Shown here in pieces: positions 34,301 through 40,819 of a stretch of DNA of 64,000 nt. Every line of letters starts with the position of its first letter. Within the stretch, counting starts at the first letter, position 1. A program made the position numbers and the translations under genes. The DNA is from Duganella sp. CF517 (GTDB lineage Bacteria > Pseudomonadota > Gammaproteobacteria > Burkholderiales > Burkholderiaceae_D), in NCBI RefSeq assembly GCF_900110275.1, contig NZ_FODC01000005.1, positions 1 to 64,000 on the forward strand, read 5' to 3'. Under the pieces are notes generated by a model that worked only from the letters and a program-made list of their open reading frames with translations, ran no database searches and was not told where the DNA came from.

Positions 34301-37213
34301 CTGCGCTCGACGCAGCTGATGTCGCTCACCACCGACCAGATCGCCGCGCTCAGCCTGGACCAGATCGCCGCCATTTCGACCGGCGCGATCTCGGCGCTGA
34401 CGGTCAACCAGGCGCGCGCGCTGAGCGCCGACCAGATCATCAACCTGACGCCGACGCAGGCGGCCGCGCTGTCGACCCGGGCCATCGCCTCGCTCAGCGT
34501 CGACCAGTTCGCCGCGCTCGAACCGCTCGACCTGGCCGCGCTCAAGACCGCGCAGATCCGCGCGCTGACCTCGGCCGAGGTCAGCGGCATGACCAGCGTC
34601 CAGCTGATGGCGCTGACGGCGGCCCAGGTGGCCGCGCTCAGCGCCGCCCAGCTGGGCTACCTGACGCCGGAGCAGTTCGCGCTGCTCGACGTGATCGGCT
34701 CGTTCAGCACGGCCCAGGTGGCCGCGCTGAGCACCGAGCGCATCCAGGCGCTCAGCGACACCCAGCTGGCCGCGCTGAACAGCCGGCAGATCGGCGCGCT
34801 CACCAGCCGGCAAGTGCAGGCGCTGACCACGCACCAGATCCAGGCGCTGTCGGTCGAGCAGTGGCGCGCCCTCGGCACCGCCGCCCTGCGCGGCCTGTCG
34901 AGCGAGCAGATCGCCGCGCTGGAGATCGAGGACCTGGCGGGCCTGCGCTCGCAGCAGTTCGCGGCGCTGTCGACATTGCAGATTTCGCAGCTGAGCGTCG
35001 AGCAGTTCGGCGTGCTGTCGACGGCCGAACTGGCGGCGCTGACGGCGGCCCAGATGAAGGCCGTGTCGAACGCCCAGCTGGCCGGCCTGAGCACGTTGTC
35101 GGCCTTCACCAGCGCCCAGGTCGCCGCGCTGACGACCGACCAGCTGATCGCGCTCGGTATGGACCAGCTCGCCACGTTGCGGCCGGCCCAGGTCGCCGCG
35201 CTGACGCTGACGCAGTTGCGCGGCATCAGCACCGACCAGTTGGCCGCGCTCAGCACCGGCCAGGTGCGCGCCATCAACCTGACCGCGTTGGCGGGGCTGA
35301 GCACCGACCAGATCGCCAGCATGGAGATCGAGGACATCGGCGCGCTCAGCGACGCCCAGGTCGACGCCCTGACCCGGCCGCAGATCGCCGCGCTGACGTT
35401 GGCGCAGGTGGGCGTCCTGAACACCTCGCAGATCGAGGCCATCAGCGTGGCCGACGTCGGCGCGTTGTCGACCGGGCAGATCAACAGCCTGCGCACGCTG
35501 TCCGCGCTCAACCTCGGCCAGGTGGCGGCGCTGACCACGCAGCAGGTAAGCGCCATCGACGGCGACCACTTCGCCACGTTGCGCTCGGCGCAGCTCGGCG
35601 GGCTGAGCTTGGGCCAGGTGGCGCAGCTGACCGCCGGCCAGCTCGGCGCGCTGAGCACCCGCCAGCTGCCCGGCCTCAACCTGGTCGCGCTGAGCACGCT
35701 GCAAATCGGCACGCTGAACCTGGCGGCGGTCGCCGCCCTGAGCTCGGTGCAACTGAGTTCGCTCAAGACCAGCCAGCTGGGCGCGCTCACGATCGAGCAG
35801 TTCACGGCGCTGAGCACGCGCGCCCTGGCCGGCCTGGACGTGACCAAGATCCGCGGCCTGACCACCAGTCAGCTCGGCTCGCTGAGCTCGCTTAATACCT
35901 TCACCGCCGGCCAGATGACCGGCTTCACGTCGTCCCAGATCGCCGGCCTCGGCGCCGAGATGATCGGCAACCTGCGCACCAACCAGTTGGCCGCGCTGGG
36001 CGCGGCGCAGGCGCTGGGCCTGACCACCGCCCAGGTGGCCAGCCTGGAGGCGCCGCAGGTCGTGGCGCTGAACGCGTCGGTGTTCAACGCCTTGAATTCC
36101 GACCAGATCCAGATGCTCGACGCCAACGACATCGTCGCGCTGCGCACGGCGCAGGTGGCGGCGCTATCGGCCGCCACCATCGCCAACCTGAGCGCCAACC
36201 AGGTCGCCGCGTTCACCACGGCGCAGGTGCGCTCGCTCAAGGCGCTGCAGATCGCCGCGCTCACGTCCGACCAGGTCGCCGCGCTGACGGTGGCCGAGCT
36301 GTCGGCCTTCACGATGGCGCAGGCCGGCGCGTTCAGCGCCGACCAGCTGGCCGCGCTGAGCGACGAGCAGCGCGCGGCGTTGCTGACCAGTCCGTTGATC
36401 CTCGACCTCGACGGCAACGGCGTGCGCACCCTGGCGCTGGAGGCCGGCGTCCGCTTCGACCTGCACGCCGACGGCCGGCAGGTCGCCACCGGATGGGTCG
36501 GCCAGGGCGACGGCCTGCTCGCGCTGGACCGCAACGGCGACGGCGCCATCAACGACGGCGGCGAGCTGTTCGGAACCAGCACGGCCACCGCCGGCGGCGG
36601 CAAGGCACGCGACGGCTTCGCCGCGCTGGCCGAGCTCGACGCCAACGGCGACGGCGTCGTCGACGCGAAGGACGCGCAGTTCGGCGACCTGCGGGTGTGG
36701 GTGGACGCCAACGCGGACGGCGTCAGCCAGAGCGGCGAGCTGCGCACGCTGGACGCGCTCGGCATCGCCAGCGTGAACGTCGGCGCCACCAGGACCAGCG
36801 CACTGGACAACGGCAACTGGATCGGACTGGAATCGGGCTACACCAGCGCCGACGGCGCCGTCCACCAGGTGGCCGACGTCTGGTTCCGGGCCGAGCGCGC
36901 CGGCGCGCCGGCTGGCGGGGGCGGCACCGGGGTTGCCACCGGGTTTGCCACCGGGGTTGCCACACAGGTGAGCGCGATGGCGCAGGCGCTGGGCGGCTAC
37001 GCGCAGGCGCAGGCGGCGCCCACCGCTGCCGGACAATTGACGATGGCGGCCGGCATGACGGCACCCGCGAGCGCATTGGACAGCAGTGTCGCCGCCCTCG
37101 GCGACCAGATGCGGCAATACCATGCCGGCACCGGCTTGAGCGGCGCGGCGACGGCGCACGGCGACGAGTGGTTCCGCAAGCCGGCGCCGGCCGGTATGCT
37201 GGCCGCCAGGTAG
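28358..37213 (+). CDS. Giant octapeptide-repeat protein with C-terminal calcium-binding-type loops
   Basis: A 2951-aa protein behind GGGAGACC. From residue 3 to about 2676 it consists almost only of octads with consensus L-(S/T)-T-x-Q-(I/V/L)-x-A, about 330 copies. From residue 232 the octads form a 17-unit super-repeat of 134 residues: unit 1 is (I/L)-E-x-x-D-(I/L)-x-A and unit 8 is a six-residue L-x-S-L-A-P. The C-terminal 270 residues differ. They hold L-I-L-D-L-D-G-N-G at about 2680 and DxNxDG loops at D2724, D2761 and D2783, then a Gly/Ala-rich tail. There is no signal peptide and I see no clear type I secretion signal. The loops recall secreted RTX-type and adhesin proteins. Function is unknown; large repeat proteins of this sort are sometimes labelled heme-utilisation or adhesin proteins by automatic annotation, without evidence here. 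Confidence 0.9.
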   Translation: MTSIITGFTTDAIASMSTAQIASLSTEDLQAFSSDQFSVLSTAQLRAIGTRQLGFLSADGLAGLTTDQVPALTLPQVAALTTLQIALLSTDQLVALSTREMTALGSRQLNALNHLQVAALETDDLRALQTLQIATLGSNQVASLTTDQLNALATRQLVALSTGAIQALGADQLTSLATAAMARLATQQINALTAEQLALVSTDQIAGLSSVQIGALATASLAVLTSDQIAAIETRDLIALSGAQIALLNGDQLAGLSTDQVHALRSDAIAALTVNQLPVLTTDQIVALASLAPLNAAQMAALTTDQLAALTTRTVSMLGSAQLAALLPEQVQALTTDQIAALGTAQVVALTTAMVAQLTTDQVAALETRDLARLTSVQIRVLNNDQLAALTTDQMAAMASDNLAALLPGQLAALSTDQIAALKSLAPLGTLQMAALTTDQLVSLETRDLVALTSTQLAALTAEQAQALTATQIVDLTAAQYRGLSTNMLNALTSAQIGQIETRDIAALQSAQVARLSTDQIVALNSDQFGALTSAAVAVLSTDQIGVLTSDQVNALSSLAMLSSAQIGGITTGQLASLTTRHLGTLTSGQLRALSLEQAQALTTDQIVALSAAQLRGLGSVTITALSTDQIAAIETRDIAGLDTIQINQLTSDQIAALGTAQVAALDTAGTVALSTDQIVALSTDQIDALRFIAALSTRQVRALTTAQVASITTADVSALATRQVGALDSGQLAALTTDQIVALNSAQLAALGDEAVAALSTDAIAAIETRDFRALRTAQLAHLGTDQIVALTTAQLAVLGTAGIRALDAGQLAVLNSDQIAALSALTPLSSRQMAALTTDQIAQMGTADFVSLQTAQIAALSIEQAAAMTSDQVQAMTTAQLRALGTDRIAALGTDRIAALRLDEIMALSTRQIAALGSDQLDALASRQLGALTTAEVAALTAAQIASLDDAQIDALATLSALTTRQLGAFSTDQLAHLNLADLGTLRSQQIAALNSDQLIALTTAQIAGLATAQVRGVSTANIGLLTTDQIVALGNTVLASLSTRQIAALSTDQVASLTTRQITVLTTQEIAALTAAQKAALTSDQLGALSSLASFSTAAIAALTTDQIASLSLAIVASLTTRQIAALTTDQIGALSTNAVVALTTAQIRALGSAQIAALTTDQVPAIELADVLALSTRQIAALTTDQLGRLTNSQFATLSTQHIAALTTVQIAALTTDQVASFANLAPLTSRQIGALTTDQIASLALDKIATLRTNQIAGLTSVQVGALTTNQIVALSTAQVRSLNAATLAALSTDQVAAIEAIDIAALGTNQITILSSDQLAALTAGQFAALSTRAMASLKSAQIAALSTAQLGSLASLAPLTTLQIRALTSTQIDSLGLGQIATLATRQLNALSSAQLQAINTNQIIALETRQVRGLSTAALAALTTDQIAAIELADIVVLRTDQVASLTTDQVSALTLVQLASMTSQEIGALTTRQIAALSNAQFAALGSLASLSTRQVAGLSSDQILALTPEQFAALRTAQIAAFTTSQIQYFTTDQIPALTTAQIRALSNAAIAALTTDQIAALAGDDLAALKTSQLVVLGSDQLAALSADQYGALTSTEISALTTRQIGYLTADQLAALSSLKPLTSVQIAALSTDQLGAMTAERFATFGTRQLAALTKNQAGGLTAAQLITLSTGQIRAIATALLSRLDPTLIAQIEVEDLAAFTTAQLRSLTTDQVVALTLDQLHALSSADIAAFSQTQLGAMTPEQAAALGNLADYSTAQIAAMSLARIAALTALDIELLNSRQIGALQTAQIAVFSAEQLVALSAAQVGALSLPALRALSAAQIAAIEAADIPGLKTAQIQALSTDQLLAFTAEQVGALTTQEVASLKTQQVAALSADQLRALTNIGGLTTAQVRALSGDQLQALLPEQIAALRTAQIAALSAAQAALLTTDQIVALTAAELLALTTRALAGLTAEQIAAIELGDIAALRSTQLMSLTTDQIAALSLDQIAAISTGAISALTVNQARALSADQIINLTPTQAAALSTRAIASLSVDQFAALEPLDLAALKTAQIRALTSAEVSGMTSVQLMALTAAQVAALSAAQLGYLTPEQFALLDVIGSFSTAQVAALSTERIQALSDTQLAALNSRQIGALTSRQVQALTTHQIQALSVEQWRALGTAALRGLSSEQIAALEIEDLAGLRSQQFAALSTLQISQLSVEQFGVLSTAELAALTAAQMKAVSNAQLAGLSTLSAFTSAQVAALTTDQLIALGMDQLATLRPAQVAALTLTQLRGISTDQLAALSTGQVRAINLTALAGLSTDQIASMEIEDIGALSDAQVDALTRPQIAALTLAQVGVLNTSQIEAISVADVGALSTGQINSLRTLSALNLGQVAALTTQQVSAIDGDHFATLRSAQLGGLSLGQVAQLTAGQLGALSTRQLPGLNLVALSTLQIGTLNLAAVAALSSVQLSSLKTSQLGALTIEQFTALSTRALAGLDVTKIRGLTTSQLGSLSSLNTFTAGQMTGFTSSQIAGLGAEMIGNLRTNQLAALGAAQALGLTTAQVASLEAPQVVALNASVFNALNSDQIQMLDANDIVALRTAQVAALSAATIANLSANQVAAFTTAQVRSLKALQIAALTSDQVAALTVAELSAFTMAQAGAFSADQLAALSDEQRAALLTSPLILDLDGNGVRTLALEAGVRFDLHADGRQVATGWVGQGDGLLALDRNGDGAINDGGELFGTSTATAGGGKARDGFAALAELDANGDGVVDAKDAQFGDLRVWVDANADGVSQSGELRTLDALGIASVNVGATRTSALDNGNWIGLESGYTSADGAVHQVADVWFRAERAGAPAGGGGTGVATGFATGVATQVSAMAQALGGYAQAQAAPTAAGQLTMAAGMTAPASALDSSVAALGDQMRQYHAGTGLSGAATAHGDEWFRKPAPAGMLAAR
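29051..35722 (+). repeat. 402-bp coding super-repeats inside the giant gene
   Basis: Copies start at 29051 and recur exactly every 402 bp to 34277, giving thirteen full copies. Then come one 240-bp copy (34277-34516) and two more full copies (34517, 34919). A degenerate copy begins at 35321. Each encodes 17 units, sixteen of 24 bp and one of 18 bp. The 24-bp sub-period spans almost the whole 8 kb. Copies are divergent, not identical. Confidence 0.93.
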
Positions 37214-37234
37214 GGCCGGCGCGGCATCCGACAG

Positions 37235-37263
37235 CGGCAAGCCTCGTGCTTGCCGTTTTTTTT
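37235..37263 (+). terminator. Rho-independent terminator after the giant repeat gene
   Basis: A perfect 8-bp stem CGGCAAGC/GCTTGCCG has a five-base loop and is followed by eight T's. It lies 22 bp after the stop codon, so the repeat gene and the downstream peptidase-hydrolase gene are separate transcription units. Confidence 0.92.
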
Positions 37264-37287
37264 GCGCCGTCCGTTTGCACTTTGTAA

Positions 37288-37316
37288 TTTACACAACGTT
37301 GATTCCTTCGTAGACT
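37288..37316 (+). promoter_or_regulatory. Sigma-70-like promoter of the peptidase/hydrolase fusion gene
   Basis: TTTACA (5 of 6) and TAGACT (4 of 6) with a 17-bp spacer, 30 bp before the ATG and just after the terminator of the upstream gene. Confidence 0.4.
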
Positions 37317-37345
37317 AGCGTCGATACCTCCACCGGTCGACCAGC

Positions 37346-39442
37346 ATGCCCACGCGAAAAATCAAGCTCGGCGCCAAAACCGTACAACTGGACGCGCGCG
37401 CGGACCGGCTCGACCTGCGCGACCGCCGCTACGCGCCGCCGATCGCCTCGCTGCCGCCGCGCTGGCCCGACGACGCCACGCTGCGCCGGCTGCTGCCGCC
37501 GTACATCAAACGGGGACTGGTGCTGGACCAGGACAAGGACGGCGCCTGCACCGGCTACGGCCTGGCGGCCACCGTCAACTTCCTGTTGTGGACGAACGCG
37601 AAAAACAACAAGGATTTCACCGGCGTCAGCCCGCACATGCTGTACGACTTGGCGCGCTTCTACGACGAATGGCCGGGCGAGGATTACGACGGCTCGAGCT
37701 GCCGTGGCGCCATGAAGGGGTGGAACAAGCACGGCAGCTGCGCAGATGCGCTGTGGACCCGCAGCGTGCACGCGGCCGGCGCCAGCGCCTACCGCCCCGC
37801 CGACGACTGGGCGCGCGACGCGCTGGCGCGCCCGCTGGGCACCTACTACCGCGTCGACAGCGCCTCGCTGACCGACATGCAGGCGGCCATCCACGAGATC
37901 GGCGCCATTTATGTGTCGGCGGCCGTGCACGAGGGCTGGGCGCTCGGCCCCAGCCGGTCACAGGCGCCGGGCCAAGGCCACGACGGCCTGCCCGACATCG
38001 CCTGGCGCGACGGCGCCGAGGCGACCGGCGGCCACGCGTTCGCGCTGGTCGGCTACAACGAGCGCGGCTTCGTGGTGCAGAATTCCTGGGGCGCGGACTG
38101 GGGCGCGGGCGGCTTCGCCGTGCTGGCTTATCCGGACTGGCTTGCCAACGGCACCGACGCCTGGGTCGCCGCGCTGGGCGTGCCGCGGGTGGAACAGGCG
38201 CTGCCGCCGTCGCGCGCGCGCCGCATCGGCCAGTCGCTGGCGTCGGGCGACACGCATCCCCGTGCCGCGCCGCGCGCCGGGTTGGCCGCCGCGGCGGCCA
38301 CGGCGGCCCAGCCGTGGAGCACCGAGGCCGCCTACGAGCACGCGCTGGTGGCCGGCAACAACGGCGCGGTGCGCATCGGCCGTCCCGACATCGGCCGCGC
38401 CGGCGACCTGGTCGAACGGGTGGCGCTGGAAAACGTCGACCGCTGGCTGCGCGGCGCCGAGGGCGCCAGCAAGAAAATCGTCGTCTACGCCCATGGCGGC
38501 CTCAACGCGGAAGCCGACGCGATCCGGCGCATCCGTGTCATGGGCCCGTACTTCATGGCCAACGGCGTCTATCCGCTGTTCTACACCTGGCGCACCGGCA
38601 TCCTCGACACCGTCGCCGGCGCGCTGGACGACGCGCTCGGCGCCGTCGCCGGCCAGTCGCTGTTCGGCGGCCTGGCGGCCGAGGCCCGCGACAAGCTGCT
38701 GGAGGCGGCCGCCCACAACGTCAAGTGGGCGTGGAACGAGATGAAGGCCAACGCCGCCGGGGCCGCGCTGGACGGCGGCGCGCTGCACCTGCTGGCGGCC
38801 GCCCTGGTGCGCCTGCGCAGCGCCCATCCCGGGCTGGAATTGCACCTGGTGGGCCATTCGGCTGGTTCCTTCGTGCACGGCCACCTGCTCGACCTGTGCC
38901 AGGCCGCCGGCCTGCCGGTGGCCTCGGTGACGCTGTACGCGCCGGCCTGTTCGCTCGACTTCGCGGCGCGCCACTACCAGGCCAGGGTGGCGGACGGCTT
39001 CATCGCCGCCGACCGCTTCTGGCTGCACCTGCTGTCGGACGTGAGCGAGCGCGCCGACACGGTCGGGCCGTACGGCAAATCGTTGCTGTATCTGGTGAGC
39101 CGGGGGTTCGAAAACGTCCGCAAGACGCCGCTGGCGGGCCTGCAGCGCCTGCTGTACCGGGGCGCCAACCAGCACGACGACGATCTGTGGAAGCCGGCCG
39201 ACTGGCCGCGGGTGAAGGCGTGGCGCGCGTGGGTGGCGGCGCTGCCGCCGCAGGCCGACGGCGCCGCCGCCTGCGAGGTCACGAGCGACCGGGTCCGGGT
39301 GTCGGCGACGCGCAGCGAACAGGCCAGCCACGGCGGCTTCGACAACGATATCCGCGTGCTCGGCCGCACCATCAACCGGGTGCTGGGCCGCTCGCCGTCG
39401 GCGCCGCTGGCGGTGCCGGTCGCGGACCTGGGCTTCGACTAG
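37346..39442 (+). CDS. Papain-like cysteine peptidase fused to alpha/beta hydrolase
   Basis: A 698-aa two-domain protein without a signal peptide or TM segment. The N-terminal domain (about 15-285) is C1/papain-like. Q62 and C68 (D-Q-D-K-D-G-A-C-T-G-Y) have the six-residue spacing of papain Q19-C25. H230 and N246 (G-G-H-A-F-A-L-V-G-Y, then Q-N-S-W-G-A-D-W-G) have the H159-N175 spacing. The C-terminal domain (about 370-690) is an alpha/beta hydrolase with Y-A-H-G-G-L near 380 and nucleophile elbow G-H-S-A-G (Ser505). Both active sites look intact. Substrates are unknown; a role as secreted effector, or as processor of the giant neighbour, is only speculation. It is convergent with flgL, 9 bp away. 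Confidence 0.85.
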   Translation: MPTRKIKLGAKTVQLDARADRLDLRDRRYAPPIASLPPRWPDDATLRRLLPPYIKRGLVLDQDKDGACTGYGLAATVNFLLWTNAKNNKDFTGVSPHMLYDLARFYDEWPGEDYDGSSCRGAMKGWNKHGSCADALWTRSVHAAGASAYRPADDWARDALARPLGTYYRVDSASLTDMQAAIHEIGAIYVSAAVHEGWALGPSRSQAPGQGHDGLPDIAWRDGAEATGGHAFALVGYNERGFVVQNSWGADWGAGGFAVLAYPDWLANGTDAWVAALGVPRVEQALPPSRARRIGQSLASGDTHPRAAPRAGLAAAAATAAQPWSTEAAYEHALVAGNNGAVRIGRPDIGRAGDLVERVALENVDRWLRGAEGASKKIVVYAHGGLNAEADAIRRIRVMGPYFMANGVYPLFYTWRTGILDTVAGALDDALGAVAGQSLFGGLAAEARDKLLEAAAHNVKWAWNEMKANAAGAALDGGALHLLAAALVRLRSAHPGLELHLVGHSAGSFVHGHLLDLCQAAGLPVASVTLYAPACSLDFAARHYQARVADGFIAADRFWLHLLSDVSERADTVGPYGKSLLYLVSRGFENVRKTPLAGLQRLLYRGANQHDDDLWKPADWPRVKAWRAWVAALPPQADGAAACEVTSDRVRVSATRSEQASHGGFDNDIRVLGRTINRVLGRSPSAPLAVPVADLGFD

Positions 39443-39451
39443 CCGGGACGA

Positions 39452-40714
39452 CTAGCTGATGTAGTTGAACAGCGACAGGCCGGACAAGGTCTTGAACGAC
39501 TTTTGCGCCGCGTCCAGGTTGGTCTGCTGCTGCGTGAACAGCGAGATCGCCTTGACCACGTCGACGTCCTGCAGGCCGGACAAGGTGGTCGCGTATTGCA
39601 AGTTGAGGTCGTCGCCGGAGCTGTCGAGGTAGTCGAGCTCCTTGAGCCGCGAGCCGACCGCCGACTCGATCGACAGCATGTTGTCGTAGGCGCTGTCGAC
39701 GTTCAGGTGCGCCTGGTTGAGCTTGTTGCTGAGGCTGGCCTGGCCGGCCGGGCCGTCGCCGGGCGCGCGCAGCGCCGAGATGATGTCGGTGATGGTGGTA
39801 AACACCGACTGCTTGGTGCTGGGCTCGACGCTGAAGCTGTCGAGGTCGGCCGGATCGCCCTTGATATCGAATTGCATGCCGTCAAAGGTGATGTTTTGCC
39901 CGCTGACATACGGTTGCGGCACGGCCGGCACCGGCGTGGCCGGCACCGGCTGGTTCAAGGTCAGGTCGGTGACGGTGTAGGTGGTCACCTTCGGCACGCC
40001 GGGCGAGGCCGGCACCACCTGGAAATCGATCTGGTAGCGGTTGCCGGTCAGCTGGGTGGCGTCCTTGACCGAGCCGCCGCTGATGATGCCGCTGCCGCCG
40101 CGGTCCAGATTGCCGGGCGCCGCGCCGGTGACGAAGGTGCCGTTGCCGGTGGCGTTGTTCTCGTACACGGACGCGCCCGAATCGCTGATCGGCAAGGTGC
40201 GCGTCGAGCCCACCTGCAGCGAGCGCTGCCCCTGGTCGCCCTGGTAGGCGGCGCCGGTGGCCGTTTGCGTGAACGGCAACGTCGTCGATTTGTAGCCGGA
40301 GAACACATAGCCGCCGACCCCGTCCGAGCTGTTGGCCTGGCCCAGCAAATCCTGCAGCCTGCCCTCGAGCTCGACGGCCAGCGACTCCCGGTCCTTTTGG
40401 GTCATGCTGCCGTTGCCGGCGTTGACCAGCAGCGTCTTAATGTCCTGCATGATCGTGCCCGAACTGTGCAGCGCCACCGTTTCCAGCGACAGCATGCCCT
40501 TGGCGTTGGCGCGGTTGGTCACCAGCTGCGTGTTGATGCCCTGCGATTGCGTCACTTCGAGCGCGCGCGCGGTGGCGATCGGATCGTCGGCGGCGGTCAG
40601 GTTCTTGCGCCCGGTGGACAACTGCGACTGGGTGCGCGCGAGCGCCGACTGCAGCGAGCTGATCTGCCCGACGCCGACGTCGTAGATGGTCTTGGAACTG
40701 ATGCGCATGATCAT
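39452..40714 (-). CDS. flgL: Flagellar hook-filament junction protein FlgL (HAP3)
   Basis: A 420-aa flagellin-like protein. The N-terminus has M-R-I-S-S-K-T-I-Y-D and Q-L-S-T-G-R-K-N-L-T-A-A-D-D-P-I-A. The C-terminus has L-Q-D-V-D-V-V-K-A-I-S-L-F-T-Q-Q-Q-T-N-L-D-A-A-Q. FlgL joins the hook to the filament with FlgK. I chose ATG 40714 because GAGG lies seven bases before it; ATG 40708 is possible. It follows flgK by 105 bp and ends the flg operon. Confidence 0.96.
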   Translation of the reverse strand: MIMRISSKTIYDVGVGQISSLQSALARTQSQLSTGRKNLTAADDPIATARALEVTQSQGINTQLVTNRANAKGMLSLETVALHSSGTIMQDIKTLLVNAGNGSMTQKDRESLAVELEGRLQDLLGQANSSDGVGGYVFSGYKSTTLPFTQTATGAAYQGDQGQRSLQVGSTRTLPISDSGASVYENNATGNGTFVTGAAPGNLDRGGSGIISGGSVKDATQLTGNRYQIDFQVVPASPGVPKVTTYTVTDLTLNQPVPATPVPAVPQPYVSGQNITFDGMQFDIKGDPADLDSFSVEPSTKQSVFTTITDIISALRAPGDGPAGQASLSNKLNQAHLNVDSAYDNMLSIESAVGSRLKELDYLDSSGDDLNLQYATTLSGLQDVDVVKAISLFTQQQTNLDAAQKSFKTLSGLSLFNYIS

Positions 40715-40780
40715 GATGCTACCTCGTCAATATTCTGTATCGGGCGCCGAGCCGCCCGCTGGTTTCGCCCATTCGGTGCG

Positions 40781-40817
40781 ACTTGGTTTTGCCACTTGGT
40801 TTTGCCACTTGGTTTCC
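40781..40817. repeat. 13-bp tandem repeat between flgK and flgL
   Basis: ACTTGGTTTTGCC occurs twice in tandem (40781-40793, 40794-40806) and a third, shortened copy follows. It is a small intergenic microrepeat with no evident function. Confidence 0.7.
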
Positions 40818-40819
40818 AC

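Noticed and set aside
31490..35752. Very long minus-strand open frames in the giant gene
   Set aside because: They are period-driven shadows of the octapeptide repeat, rich in Arg, Asp, Gly and Gln, with no ribosome site or domain.
28358..36380. Regular repeats that could suggest a CRISPR array
   Set aside because: The 24-bp and 402-bp periods are coding, divergent and uninterrupted by unique spacers; no cas genes are near.
37588..39459. Second long plus-strand frame over the peptidase/hydrolase gene
   Set aside because: It encodes low-complexity Arg/Gly-rich sequence, while the chosen frame has both catalytic sites.
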